Shown: piece after piece, positions 23,204-30,767 of the stretch
Layout: each line of letters opens with the position of its first letter
How positions within the stretch are numbered: the stretch's first letter is position 1
Position numbers and translations under genes: made by a program
IMG/VR virus record: IMGVR_UViG_3300012923_000008
Coordinates: 1 to 64,000 of that record
Origin: a virus
Strand: one strand, 5' to 3'
DNA: 64,000 nt
The notes under the pieces: generated by a model
Told to the model about the DNA's origin: nothing
The model's database searches: none
Seen by the model: only the letters and a program-made list of their open reading frames with translations

Positions 23204-23225
23204 GTGGTCCTCTTTGCTCTTTTCG

Positions 23226-23618
23226 TTATTCTTCGCTTTTAGCCAAGTCACGTCGAGACTCCCTTCTTCCTGGTGTTTTAGTGGCGTGTTTTGACCATTG
23301 AGTTATGGTCTTAAAGGGGCCTTTGCCACAGGTGCAGAGGATTCCTTTCTCGGGGTTGTCGTGTACGATAAGGTGCTTTGGTAATCCTTTGGTTTGTGCT
23401 TCGTCCCAGAGCTTTCGCCATTGGCCTGAGATTAAGTCGGAGTAGTTTGTGATGAAGGTGTCAAAGGCTAAACTATGTCCTTTCTCCTCTCTCGTCTTCG
23501 TCGGGGAGTTCGTCCTCTTCTGACCAGTCCCCGGCGGATTGCCAGATGTTCCAATCGCGGCAGCTTCTCTGTCTTGTGCGGTTCGGGTTTGAGTCTCCAT
23601 AGCGTCTTGTATCTCCAT
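23226..23618 (-). CDS. Hypothetical Cys/His-containing protein
   Basis: 130 residues from ATG 23618 (GGAG eight bases upstream), overlapping the preceding gene by about 145 bases. The N-terminal 45 residues, inside the overlap, are of low complexity; the C-terminal part (DFxT-like NYSDLISGQWRKLWDEAQTK, then ILCTCGKGPFKTITQWSKH) looks genuine and contains a CxC...H possible zinc site. No other in-frame start codon lies between the overlap and this domain. Confidence 0.55.
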   Translation of the reverse strand: MEIQDAMETQTRTAQDREAAAIGTSGNPPGTGQKRTNSPTKTREEKGHSLAFDTFITNYSDLISGQWRKLWDEAQTKGLPKHLIVHDNPEKGILCTCGKGPFKTITQWSKHATKTPGRRESRRDLAKSEE

Positions 23619-23778
23619 GTTTCCATCTCCAAGCGGTTTTTAGTGAACAGCCGATTAGGTCGGCGGCTCGGGCTAGTGAATCACCACGTTCCAGAGCTTT
23701 TAGGACTGTCTGGCGTTGCGTCTCTGTGTATATAGCGGCGTTTCCGCTGGGTCCGTGGAAAAGAACTGAACTCGGCAT
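23473..23778 (-). CDS. Helix-turn-helix protein
   Basis: 101 residues. Residues about 20-55 (TQRQTVLKALERGDSLARAA, then DLIGCSLKTAWRWKHGD) form a homeodomain-like helix-turn-helix of the sort used in transposase/terminase DNA-binding heads. The acidic tail DWSEEDELPDEDERG follows. ATG overlaps the stop of the helicase-like gene by one base. Possibly a regulator or DNA-targeting helper. Confidence 0.65.
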   Translation of the reverse strand: MPSSVLFHGPSGNAAIYTETQRQTVLKALERGDSLARAADLIGCSLKTAWRWKHGDTRRYGDSNPNRTRQRSCRDWNIWQSAGDWSEEDELPDEDERGERT

Positions 23779-24965
23779 TAGACTACCTCTTGTCTTGGTT
23801 GTGGTACATATGTCCCGGGCTTCGTGCCCCGGCGAATGAGATCGCTCCTTTCCATTGCCTCGATGATGGGTTTGATCTTGTCACTTGTGGTTCGTTCTTG
23901 GATGAAGTTCCAAAGGATAGCTTCGGGTAGTGGCTGTCGTTTTTCGCGGACTACCGAGGCGTATTGGGAATAGAGAAACTGATAGGACTCACGGATTAGT
24001 TGTTCGTCGGACCTTTGCCTCATGGCTTTGAATACATCGGGCATAAATTCCTCTGCAGAGAGAAGCCACTTCTTGGCTCGAAGGAAATCGCCAAGAGTGA
24101 CTGTTAGACTTTGGTGATAACTTACGGCGGAGATCATGGAGAGTTTTAAAACGTGTGGGCCTCGACGACCGCGATAGTGCGTTAGTCTACTATGGTCTGG
24201 CACTGGTGGGAGTTTCTGCCCGAACCATTCGTTCAGAGCCTTCATGGCGTCGGGTTCCCAGAGGCATTCGCCAGAGAGGGAGAAGATTCTGATTAGATCT
24301 TTTTGCAGACTATCTCTTGTAAGTTTATTGGCCTTCTTCTTAAAGACGTCCCTGTTCGGGTCATGCGTCTCTGAACCGTAGATAAAGATCAGGCGACTGG
24401 TAAAGCCGCCGCCCCAGGCGACTTCGGGGAAGATAGTACCAATGTAGTCTGGTGTCGCCCCGCCGAGAATATTCACCGTTGGGCGTTCGATGTGGACAGA
24501 CGAGGTGCTACTTCGCGGGGCGGTGAACTGGTCTTTGTTGTCATATAGGTCTGTCAGGGTCGCGAAGAAGTCTTCGTCACTATTGGCGAAAAGGACACCG
24601 AGCTCGGCACTAGGGACTGACATAGCGGAGTAGATCACGGCTCCGCTGCCATTAGTGTAGTCGCGGGTAGATTTCTGAAGAGTGTCGAGAAAGCTTCTCC
24701 TTGATGGGTTATCCGGGCCGACGTGGAGCTGTGGGACCTCGATCCAGTACTTTCTGGCTTCGTTTATCATTAGGGTCTTCCCACTCGCGGGGAATCCGCA
24801 GAGGATGGTGAACTGGTTTGGAAAGAGCATTCCTCGATCTGTCTCGGTCCAGACCCGACGTTCTAGTGCACCTGCTATGATCGTGATCCCGGTCCAGAGT
24901 CTAAATGATTCCGGACTCTGTATGTCTTCCGTGTCTTGGACGAATGTTTCAATCCAATCTGGCAC
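23778..24965 (-). CDS. DUF3987-type helicase/ATPase
   Basis: 395 residues with Walker A GFPASGKT at 57-64 and the DUF3987 pattern: LWTGITIIAGALERRVWTET before the P-loop, SRRSFLDTLQK, SAELGVLF, LYDNKDQFT, INILGG-like VNILGGATPDYI and GGGFTSRLIFIY. This family stands in for the replicative helicase in many phages and mobile elements that lack DnaB. Neighbouring DNA polymerase genes support a replication role. No primase domain is fused. Confidence 0.8.
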   Translation of the reverse strand: MPDWIETFVQDTEDIQSPESFRLWTGITIIAGALERRVWTETDRGMLFPNQFTILCGFPASGKTLMINEARKYWIEVPQLHVGPDNPSRRSFLDTLQKSTRDYTNGSGAVIYSAMSVPSAELGVLFANSDEDFFATLTDLYDNKDQFTAPRSSTSSVHIERPTVNILGGATPDYIGTIFPEVAWGGGFTSRLIFIYGSETHDPNRDVFKKKANKLTRDSLQKDLIRIFSLSGECLWEPDAMKALNEWFGQKLPPVPDHSRLTHYRGRRGPHVLKLSMISAVSYHQSLTVTLGDFLRAKKWLLSAEEFMPDVFKAMRQRSDEQLIRESYQFLYSQYASVVREKRQPLPEAILWNFIQERTTSDKIKPIIEAMERSDLIRRGTKPGTYVPQPRQEVV

Positions 24966-24983
24966 AAGAAAGGGGTCCTTCTC

Positions 24984-25163
24984 TTAGGTAGGAGTATTTA
25001 GTCTTTCTATTTCGTCGCTTACACTACGGTTTATGTAGTCGATATACAGTCGGGTAAATACCATCTTCATCTCTTCTGGTTTGATTTTTAGTACTCTTGA
25101 ATGGTATAGGCTTTTCCCTTCGCCGCAGACTATTACGATGCTGATTGATTTTAGTTCTTTCAT
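24984..25163 (-). CDS. Hypothetical small protein
   Basis: 59 residues from ATG 25163 (AAGGAAAGACTCTC upstream), overlapping the previous stop as ATGA. Begins MKELKSISIVIVCGEGKSLY and ends EIERLNTPT. No family recognised. Confidence 0.6.
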   Translation of the reverse strand: MKELKSISIVIVCGEGKSLYHSRVLKIKPEEMKMVFTRLYIDYINRSVSDEIERLNTPT

Positions 25164-25525
25164 GAGAGTCTTTCCTTCCAAAGTTTGAGCATTTCTTCCC
25201 GGCGCTGTATGAGTATGTTACGCTCCGCTAGCGTTGTGATGTGTTTACAGTTGGAGCAATGTCCTAGACTATCTTTTAGAGTTCGACTGATTTGTAGTCC
25301 ATTGATCCTTTCGGTTTCGCCGGGGACCATGAAACCGCCGCTGTTTGAACATGTGAAACATGGACTGCAACTGTCCATAGTACGATCAGCGGCGTCGAAT
25401 AGTCTTTGTAAGGCTTTATCTTCTCTCTTTATTTCTTCACTCCCACGTTCTTCACTTTCGAACTCGAAACAACGGCCTTTTCGTAGACACTCGTGTTGAG
25501 TAGTACAGATTTCACAAAAAGCCAT
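25160..25525 (-). CDS. Cys-rich, probably zinc-binding protein
   Basis: 121 residues with eleven cysteines in pairs: CEICTTQHEC at the start, CSPCFTCSNSGGF in the middle and GHCSNCKHIT near the end. The spacing suggests two or three zinc knuckles. The central DAADRTMDSCSPCFTCSNSG resembles small conserved phage proteins of unknown function. Lies in the replication operon. Confidence 0.65.
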   Translation of the reverse strand: MAFCEICTTQHECLRKGRCFEFESEERGSEEIKREDKALQRLFDAADRTMDSCSPCFTCSNSGGFMVPGETERINGLQISRTLKDSLGHCSNCKHITTLAERNILIQRREEMLKLWKERLS

Positions 25526-25741
25526 TTATCGCTTTGCTCCCGGTTTGTCGAGGGTTTCCCATCGCTGTGGATAGCAATCAATAGAATTAATGGGCCATCC
25601 GGCTTCCTGAAGTTCTTGGGAGAATTTCTCGATGGCATCCATTACCTCTTCTAATGGAATGTATTCGGGGTCTTTTTGCCTAATGTGGACGTTTATACCG
25701 GCGGTGTGAATGTCGGCGCACATTTGCCACAGGGTTGTCAT
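25526..25741 (-). CDS. Hypothetical small protein after DNA polymerase
   Basis: 71 residues, ATG overlapping the polymerase stop by four bases. Helical, acidic (IPLEEVMDAIEKFSQELQEA). No family recognised; translationally coupled to the polymerase. Confidence 0.6.
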   Translation of the reverse strand: MTTLWQMCADIHTAGINVHIRQKDPEYIPLEEVMDAIEKFSQELQEAGWPINSIDCYPQRWETLDKPGAKR

Positions 25742-27228
25742 CTCTTCATTCCCGGCTTGTCGAGTCCTCGGGGGTTGATTTCGATCTGCTTTCCGTTCTC
25801 GTACTTGTATCGCATTCCTTTGTTCCAGCCGGTTTTGGCTTCGGTGGGAACAGAGAAGGATCTAGATTTGGTAAGAGGGATTTCAACTCTGAGTAGTTCT
25901 TGAGCAATACGCAGGACCTCGTCTTCATCGTCATCCTCGCGGAATTGGAAGTACCACGCGTCGTGTTCTTGAGTGAGGAGCTGTATTCGTTCTTTCATCT
26001 TAGTCCACATTCGATAACCACCGAGGTTTATATCGTCGGCGTTGGCACTGGCTTGCATAAATGCCGCGGCTTGACGGATAGTTTCTTCGGAGTCGGGCCG
26101 GTCAAAGAAGTCTCTGCGGCGGCCGAAAATATTGACTAGATACTGTTTTGTTTGGATTTGATGCGCGAGCCAGCGGTGATATTTGGGAATTGCAGGGAAG
26201 GCACGGAAGTACCTTTCTTGAAAGTCAATCACCGTTTGGACAGGGAGGTTGTTGTAAATTGATATTGTCGGGGGTTTTCCCAGAATGTTTGTGGCGTGGC
26301 CGACCTTTTTTGCTACTTGTCGGTAAGTGTCTTTGGCGATTAGGAGTGGACCTTCTGCCACTCGGCGGTCTTTTTTAAGATCCCCGGTCCAAGGAAGTTC
26401 GTTTGGCCAAGCCATACGGGCTATTGTGGTGTGTCCATCGCTGGTCTCCAGGGCGTCTAGATAGGTCCAGTCATCGAAGAGGATACCACATAGAAGTCCC
26501 ACGTGTCGGCTCTCGGCTTGTTCTTTGTCTATCCCGCAGAGCTTGTAGCCGGGGTCCGCGATGAACATCCGGCGAAGCTTTTCGTCTACGTTTTGGAGAT
26601 TCCCCCCGGTGCCGGTGAAAGACTTCGAGCTACTCCAGCGACCCTCGTTTGTCCCGGCGATATTGAAGGAGGTCCGTATTCGCCAGTCGGGGTCGATTTC
26701 CATCTCGAGTTTTTCCCGCTGTTTTGAAAGGCTACGACAGGCGAGAATTGCTGCGGCGATGATCCTCGCCCGGGGGAATCTGGTCCGGATCTTCTCCAGG
26801 GTCTCTTCATCCATTGGACGTTTAGTCTCGCCTCCGAAGTGAGTCTCTATAGGATGGATTCTCATTACGTTGTAAAAGAGGTTTTGGATTTGCTGAGAGG
26901 AATTGAAAAAATACGGGGCTTGATCGAACCCTGTGGTTTGACCGGAGGCGGCGTGTACTAATTCGGCGAGGAAAGAGTTAATCCCCTTGAGTCGCTCTTT
27001 TATGTCTATTATTCCTCTGTCCTGTTCCATTGGGTCTATTAAGAATCCCCTTAGCATCATCTCCATCGCCGGACCTTGCATGGCGCGGGAGAGAGAATAG
27101 ACTGGATCAGCACCGGGGAGAGAGAGAAGTTTGTCGAGGATTCCGTAGGTTCTACATACGTCATAGCCGTTGTAGATTTGGGGGTCGGAGGAGGGGGCGT
27201 TTAGTTCGTGGGTGGCGACTAGGGGCAT
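25738..27228 (-). CDS. Family A DNA polymerase, polymerase domain (separate from its exonuclease)
   Basis: 496 residues from ATG 27228; the longer start at 27255 has no binding site. Motif A is CGIDKEQAESRHVG, the O-helix region is RQVAKKVGHATNILG and motif C is EHDAWYF, so the second acid of the usual HDE is Ala. The N-terminus has no complete exonuclease but begins with YNGYDVCRT (Tyr19, Asp23), which is the ExoIII motif of a DEDDy proofreading domain whose ExoI and ExoII motifs are in the gene at 29001-30191. So the polymerase is divided inside its exonuclease domain. F762 and Y766 positions of E. coli Pol I correspond to His and Ile here. Confidence 0.9.
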   Translation of the reverse strand: MPLVATHELNAPSSDPQIYNGYDVCRTYGILDKLLSLPGADPVYSLSRAMQGPAMEMMLRGFLIDPMEQDRGIIDIKERLKGINSFLAELVHAASGQTTGFDQAPYFFNSSQQIQNLFYNVMRIHPIETHFGGETKRPMDEETLEKIRTRFPRARIIAAAILACRSLSKQREKLEMEIDPDWRIRTSFNIAGTNEGRWSSSKSFTGTGGNLQNVDEKLRRMFIADPGYKLCGIDKEQAESRHVGLLCGILFDDWTYLDALETSDGHTTIARMAWPNELPWTGDLKKDRRVAEGPLLIAKDTYRQVAKKVGHATNILGKPPTISIYNNLPVQTVIDFQERYFRAFPAIPKYHRWLAHQIQTKQYLVNIFGRRRDFFDRPDSEETIRQAAAFMQASANADDINLGGYRMWTKMKERIQLLTQEHDAWYFQFREDDDEDEVLRIAQELLRVEIPLTKSRSFSVPTEAKTGWNKGMRYKYENGKQIEINPRGLDKPGMKR

Positions 27229-27569
27229 GAGTTGTTCTCTTTTATGGTTCCCCAATGGTTGTTTCTATTTGGGTCTGGCTCGGATAGAAATCTGTGATTA
27301 CCACCGATGTCGGGATCGTGTAGCTTTATCATACTACACTTATATAGTGTCATAATGACTTTTGGTCCCGTTAGTTTTATCTCGAAACTTTCAGGTAACG
27401 GCCATTGTCCGATAGAGATAGCCCGGGCTACGATTGTTATTTTTGTTCGAGAATCGCCTGGGTCATTATGTGTTATTGTCATTTCGAACTCGGCGGAGAC
27501 GTCTTGAAGAATACCGATTCGTTCGCCGTTGGAGTTAATTGTGCCTTCGGGGAAAAGGAGCATTGACAC
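27219..27569 (-). CDS. Hypothetical protein
   Basis: 116 residues, end overlapping the polymerase start by ten bases. Alternating beta-type sequence (SAEFEMTITHNDPGDSRTK, FEIKLTGPKVIMTLYKCSMI). A start at the second Met (MLLFPEG) is possible. No family recognised; it is one of six genes lying between the two polymerase halves. Confidence 0.6.
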   Translation of the reverse strand: MSMLLFPEGTINSNGERIGILQDVSAEFEMTITHNDPGDSRTKITIVARAISIGQWPLPESFEIKLTGPKVIMTLYKCSMIKLHDPDIGGNHRFLSEPDPNRNNHWGTIKENNSCP

Positions 27570-27572
27570 CTT

Positions 27573-28028
27573 TTAATTTCCTTTTTCGAATATTGCGTCC
27601 TGACCAGGCTTCTGGTCTTGGAACTTCCCTTCATAGGGTTGTAGAGTGGGTTCTTCGAGACGGAAAAAGATCACCTGTACTATTCCGGTCCCTTTGTAGA
27701 TCGCGAGTGGTTTCTCCCCGCCGTGCATATTGATCTCGAGTCTCAGTACTCCGCGCCAGCCAGGCTCCACGACGGTCGTGGCGTGTTCCACATGGAGGCG
27801 TGCCCAGGTAGACTTGGAGGTCAGGATTCCTAATACGTCGTCGGGCATGTTGAGACGTTCTATGGTATCGGCTCTAATGGATCGTCCTGGCCAGAGGGTT
27901 ATGTCTTCGGCTAGGCGCAGGTCGTACCCGGCAGGACCTAGACCGTAGGTCACTCCGTTGAAACGAGTGCGGGGGGCGCAAGGGGAGATGAGACCGAGTC
28001 GTTGTATGGTCTGCGCGGGGAGGATCAT
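27573..28028 (-). CDS. dcd: dCTP deaminase / dUTPase family protein
   Basis: 151 residues from ATG 28028 (GAGG ten bases upstream); 28046 is an alternative. The trimeric dUTPase-like fold is shown by LTSKSTWARLHVEHATTVVE, GWRGVLRLEI and the C-terminal YEGKFQDQKPG. The SxR and VE-x-GW motifs are those of dCTP deaminases, whose Glu is catalytic. It would convert dCTP to dUTP or hydrolyse dUTP, feeding dTTP synthesis and keeping uracil out of DNA. Fits with the uracil-DNA-glycosylase-like domain on the nearby polymerase half. Confidence 0.85.
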   Translation of the reverse strand: MILPAQTIQRLGLISPCAPRTRFNGVTYGLGPAGYDLRLAEDITLWPGRSIRADTIERLNMPDDVLGILTSKSTWARLHVEHATTVVEPGWRGVLRLEINMHGGEKPLAIYKGTGIVQVIFFRLEEPTLQPYEGKFQDQKPGQDAIFEKGN

Positions 28029-28411
28029 TGGTGATTTTCCTCGCATAGAATATGTCCACAGACCTTGCAGGTGGGGTATTTTTCTATCTCATGTTCTAAG
28101 GGAACCGGCAAGTGTTTTCCTTTCACCCGCTTCGCACGCATCTCGAGCATTAGTATCATATGTCGGGCATGGCCGATGCAGATCTCTGTCTCGGCACAAG
28201 GGATTTGGTTATTGAGATAAAGCAAGCGATCTATTAGAGCCCGGAGGACTTCTTGGCAGTTCGTTCCAGGATGTGGAGATCCTTCATTTCCGGGGTATCT
28301 TTCTCCGATTCGTTTCATGAAGAAAAGATATTGACGAAATGGAGCCGGATCTTTTGGCACAACGTCGTAAACTTCTAGTACGTACGAGTGTCCGGGGGTT
28401 ATATACTTCAT
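28025..28411 (-). CDS. Conserved phage protein with C-terminal zinc-like site
   Basis: 128 residues. The core HPGTNCQEVLRALIDRLLYL followed by a helix with ARHMILMLEMRAKR and a C-terminal CKVCGHILCEENH (three Cys and a His) is a recurring small phage protein type whose function is unknown. Overlaps both neighbours by four bases. Confidence 0.7.
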   Translation of the reverse strand: MKYITPGHSYVLEVYDVVPKDPAPFRQYLFFMKRIGERYPGNEGSPHPGTNCQEVLRALIDRLLYLNNQIPCAETEICIGHARHMILMLEMRAKRVKGKHLPVPLEHEIEKYPTCKVCGHILCEENHQ

Positions 28412-28608
28412 TTTAGTGGTATTCCTGTTCCTTTAACACTGTTCACAAGCCATTCACCAAAGGCGAGAAGATCCTCCGGGCTGAATAGAATTTCCGGGCC
28501 GCCTTGGAGTGATAAAGAATAACCCAATGGTCCTACGACCGAGTGTGAACAGCAAAATACTGTAATAAAGGCACCGTGTTTTGTTGAGAACGATGTTGTC
28601 GAGTTCAT
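28408..28608 (-). CDS. Hypothetical protein
   Basis: 66 residues if started at ATG 28608 (ATG 28617 and 28680 are alternatives). The start lies in the third copy of a repeated ribosome-binding-site element (28606-28635). Sequence is mixed alpha/beta with GGPEILFSPEDLLAFGEWLV. No family recognised. Confidence 0.55.
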   Translation of the reverse strand: MNSTTSFSTKHGAFITVFCCSHSVVGPLGYSLSLQGGPEILFSPEDLLAFGEWLVNSVKGTGIPLK

Positions 28609-28635
28609 CTCAGTCATCCCGTTTGAGTGATTCAC
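28606..28635 (-). repeat. Gene-junction repeat, copy 3
   Basis: On the minus strand this reads TGAATCACTCAAACGGGATG then ACTGAGATGA. It encodes ESLKRDD and the stop of the upstream gene and supplies the GGGA box and ATG for the downstream gene. Two more copies are at 28808-28838 and 28997-29025. Confidence 0.6.
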
Positions 28636-28810
28636 CATTTCCTGTGAGAGCGTACTGAGCAAACTTTTCCCTCTGTTCATCTGATATTGAACGCTGTAAT
28701 CGAGCTACAATCGAAAGTAAAGCATATCTCGAAACCAGTCCCTGATTAGTAAGGGAATATAACAGGAGGGCCAAATCTATGACCGTGACGTCGTCCATGT
28801 GTATTTGCAT
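28610..28810 (-). CDS. Hypothetical protein ending ESLKRDD
   Basis: 66 residues, helical (VIDLALLLYSLTNQG; IVARLQRSISDEQREKFAQY). Its last seven residues, ESLKRDD, are identical to the last seven of the UDG/exonuclease gene, because both ends lie in a repeated DNA element. ATG 28810 follows another copy of that element. Confidence 0.55.
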   Translation of the reverse strand: MQIHMDDVTVIDLALLLYSLTNQGLVSRYALLSIVARLQRSISDEQREKFAQYALTGNGESLKRDD

Positions 28811-28838
28811 CTTTAGTTATCTTTCCCTCTTGAGAGAG
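28808..28838 (-). repeat. Gene-junction repeat, copy 2
   Basis: Minus strand TTCTCTCTCAAGAGGGAAAG then ATAACTAAAGATG. Shares CTCTCAAGAGGGA with copy 1 and encodes SLKRER plus the stop of the upstream gene, followed by the ATG of the next. Most diverged of the three copies. Confidence 0.55.
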
Positions 28839-28999
28839 AAGAGTCTTCGGTGATCGAGATAGATATTACCCATTAATAAAAGTAGTACTGGAACTATTTC
28901 TCGTGGATGGGAATCACAAGTCCATAATAATAAAAGAAGAGTGAATCCAGTACCCAAACCGTAGAGATATGGACGCATGTTGGGATTACGATTGCTCAT
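28817..28999 (-). CDS. Small membrane protein
   Basis: 60 residues from ATG 28999; GAGGGA nine bases upstream favours this over ATG 29008. Two hydrophobic segments (YGLGTGFTLLLLLW and EIVPVLLLLMGNIYL) with a basic C-terminus SLKRER. It is the first of six genes between the polymerase halves. Function unknown. Confidence 0.6.
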   Translation of the reverse strand: MSNRNPNMRPYLYGLGTGFTLLLLLWTCDSHPREIVPVLLLLMGNIYLDHRRLFSLKRER

Positions 29000-29025
29000 T
29001 TTAGTCATCCCTCTTGAGAGATTCA
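28997..29025 (-). repeat. Gene-junction repeat, copy 1
   Basis: Minus strand TGAATCTCTCAAGAGGGATG then ACTAAAATG. It encodes the ESLKRDD end of the UDG/exonuclease protein and the ribosome binding site and ATG of the next gene. Copies 2 and 3 lie 190 and 390 bases downstream. Confidence 0.65.
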
Positions 29026-30191
29026 CTGCCGTACATGGTCTTCCAGGGTGAGTCATTACGATAGATCGAGTCCAGGTAGCCTAGTCCTTTTGGCATTTCG
29101 GGGTACAGGGCATGATGAAGGAGCATTGTGTCGTGGACACAATTTCTGGGTCTTATTCCACAGCAGAGGAGTCTATTCACGTCGTACATGCCGTTTTGAA
29201 ACACCAGCTCGGCACCGGTGTTAAGGCCATACTCGACCCAATCCCACGCCCTGACTTCGTGCCACTGATCGGACCAGAAGGAAGCGAGCTCTCCATTGTC
29301 CTCACGTCTCGTCATAAAGGGGATACAGAGACTCTGACTCTCGCTCCGGGCGAAGCCGACCATAGAGATTTGCCGGGTGAGGATGTTGTAAGATTTTGGG
29401 GTGTGCTTTTTCATACGCTGTAGTTCAGCCTTAGTGTAGAGTACCGTTCCTGATTCTATGTCGCAGGAGAATCTTTGAGCCGGGACTTTAAACCAATTCT
29501 CGATCTCGTCGAGGGTAGGGTAGTTTAGTTGCCAGGTCTTTGGACGAGTGATGAGCGAAGAGTGACTTTCCTGTGCGGCTTTCTTGAGGTCGGAAATAAT
29601 TGTAGGGCGAAGACTCCAGTCGCGTAGTGCTGCCGGGTGATAGGTTGGGAGAGCCTTGATTCCAAACCTAGTATTCTGTACTGTTCCCCTTATGGTGCTG
29701 ATCTTTGTCTGCTGTAATACCGCCCAGCAAGCGGTATTACCAAGAGGAATGAGAATGTTAGGTGAGAGGGAGATGATTTCCTCGAAGAGATTGTCTAAAT
29801 GATGACGGAAGGCTTTAAGAAGATAGAGTTTTTTCGCTCCGACTATGTAGGGCGGAATGTCTAGGCAGACGTCGTCGAGTCTTCCGCCAAAGAAGAGCTG
29901 TTCGTTATCCTTATGAGGGTGTTCGTGGAAGACATTGGTCACTCCTACCCCTTGGTTCCTTACTTGTGCCCAGAACTTGACCATCTGGAGGAAATTCACT
30001 GGGTTGAAGGTTCCGCAGGGGCAGTAGCCGAATGGGACTCGCTGGTGACAGTGACGGCATTCGATGATTAGAGGGAGGCAGAGGCCACTTTCTCCAGCCA
30101 TCCGAGCGAGTTCCTGTCCACTTCTCCCGACAAAGTATGCACCTGGTCCTTCGTTAACTCCCCAGGATTCGCCGATTAGGAGGGCTCGCAA
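29001..30191 (-). CDS. Uracil-DNA-glycosylase-like domain fused to 3'-5' exonuclease (split Pol A, N-terminal half)
   Basis: 396 residues. N-terminal ~215 residues resemble family 4 uracil-DNA glycosylases: GESWGVNEGPGAYFVGRSGQ at the start, LIPLGNTACWAVL, and YHPAALRD as the HPS-like motif; a CRHCHQRVPFGYCPCG cluster could hold iron-sulphur or zinc. The second part is a DEDD exonuclease with ExoI CDIESG (Asp244, Glu246) and ExoII FQNGMYDVNRL (Asn333, Asp337). The frame stops before ExoIII, which is at the start of the polymerase gene 1.8 kb downstream. UDG-exonuclease-polymerase order is known in single phage polymerases. Glycosylase activity is not proven by sequence. Confidence 0.85.
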   Translation of the reverse strand: MRALLIGESWGVNEGPGAYFVGRSGQELARMAGESGLCLPLIIECRHCHQRVPFGYCPCGTFNPVNFLQMVKFWAQVRNQGVGVTNVFHEHPHKDNEQLFFGGRLDDVCLDIPPYIVGAKKLYLLKAFRHHLDNLFEEIISLSPNILIPLGNTACWAVLQQTKISTIRGTVQNTRFGIKALPTYHPAALRDWSLRPTIISDLKKAAQESHSSLITRPKTWQLNYPTLDEIENWFKVPAQRFSCDIESGTVLYTKAELQRMKKHTPKSYNILTRQISMVGFARSESQSLCIPFMTRREDNGELASFWSDQWHEVRAWDWVEYGLNTGAELVFQNGMYDVNRLLCCGIRPRNCVHDTMLLHHALYPEMPKGLGYLDSIYRNDSPWKTMYGSESLKRDD

Positions 30192-30195
30192 AGGA

Positions 30196-30399
30196 TTACA
30201 TTCCTTCTAGGGCACATTTTACTGATGTGATTGTGCTTGTATGATATATTCCCTGTTTTTCCCATAATTCCCGTAGCTCTTTTGCCCGGAGAAGTATCTT
30301 GTCGTTTGGATCATCCTGGTGTTTGTATTCGTATCGTGCCGCTGAGATCATTCCGAATTGGTCGTGTTTGTGTTCGAGATCAAATCCTTTGTAGATCAT
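30196..30399 (-). CDS. Hypothetical protein
   Basis: 67 residues directly before the UDG/exonuclease gene (four-base gap). Begins MIYKGFDLEHKHDQFGMISA and has a helical LLRAKELRELWEKQG centre. No family recognised. Confidence 0.6.
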   Translation of the reverse strand: MIYKGFDLEHKHDQFGMISAARYEYKHQDDPNDKILLRAKELRELWEKQGIYHTSTITSVKCALEGM

Positions 30400-30416
30400 G
30401 TGATTTTCCTTTCCCT

Positions 30417-30635
30417 TTATATTTTAAACCTGCCAAGTGAACTTCGCTGTAGTTGTACCGTTTCTAGATCCATCACGCGCCGGTGAAGAATCTCTAGTGT
30501 GTTCATGTTGCTACGTAATGCCCCGGCGAGTTGATCTATACTTTTCGTATGGTATGCAATTGATACGTTTATTTCATTAATTAGGTCTATTAAGATTTTT
30601 TCACTGTTTTGATTTCTCTTGCGAAAGAATAGCAT
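30417..30635 (-). CDS. Small coiled-coil protein
   Basis: 72 residues, mostly one long amphipathic helix (SEKILIDLINEINVSIAYHT; MNTLEILHRRVMDLETVQ) with basic ends. AAGGAAAAGACA precedes the ATG. Probably a small oligomer; function unknown. The ~130 bases upstream contain an ACACTATA / TATAGTGT inverted repeat at 30697-30704 and 30724-30731 but no gene. Confidence 0.6.
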   Translation of the reverse strand: MLFFRKRNQNSEKILIDLINEINVSIAYHTKSIDQLAGALRSNMNTLEILHRRVMDLETVQLQRSSLGRFKI

Positions 30636-30767
30636 TGTCTTTTCCTTTCTCCTTTTGCCACCGAATTATCCGCCGCTCGGTGGCCACACGACTGCCACAC
30701 TATATCCGCAGGAGGAGGAACGGTATAGTGTTGGATGGGGAGAAGAGGTAGTGGGGTAGAGCTTTCT

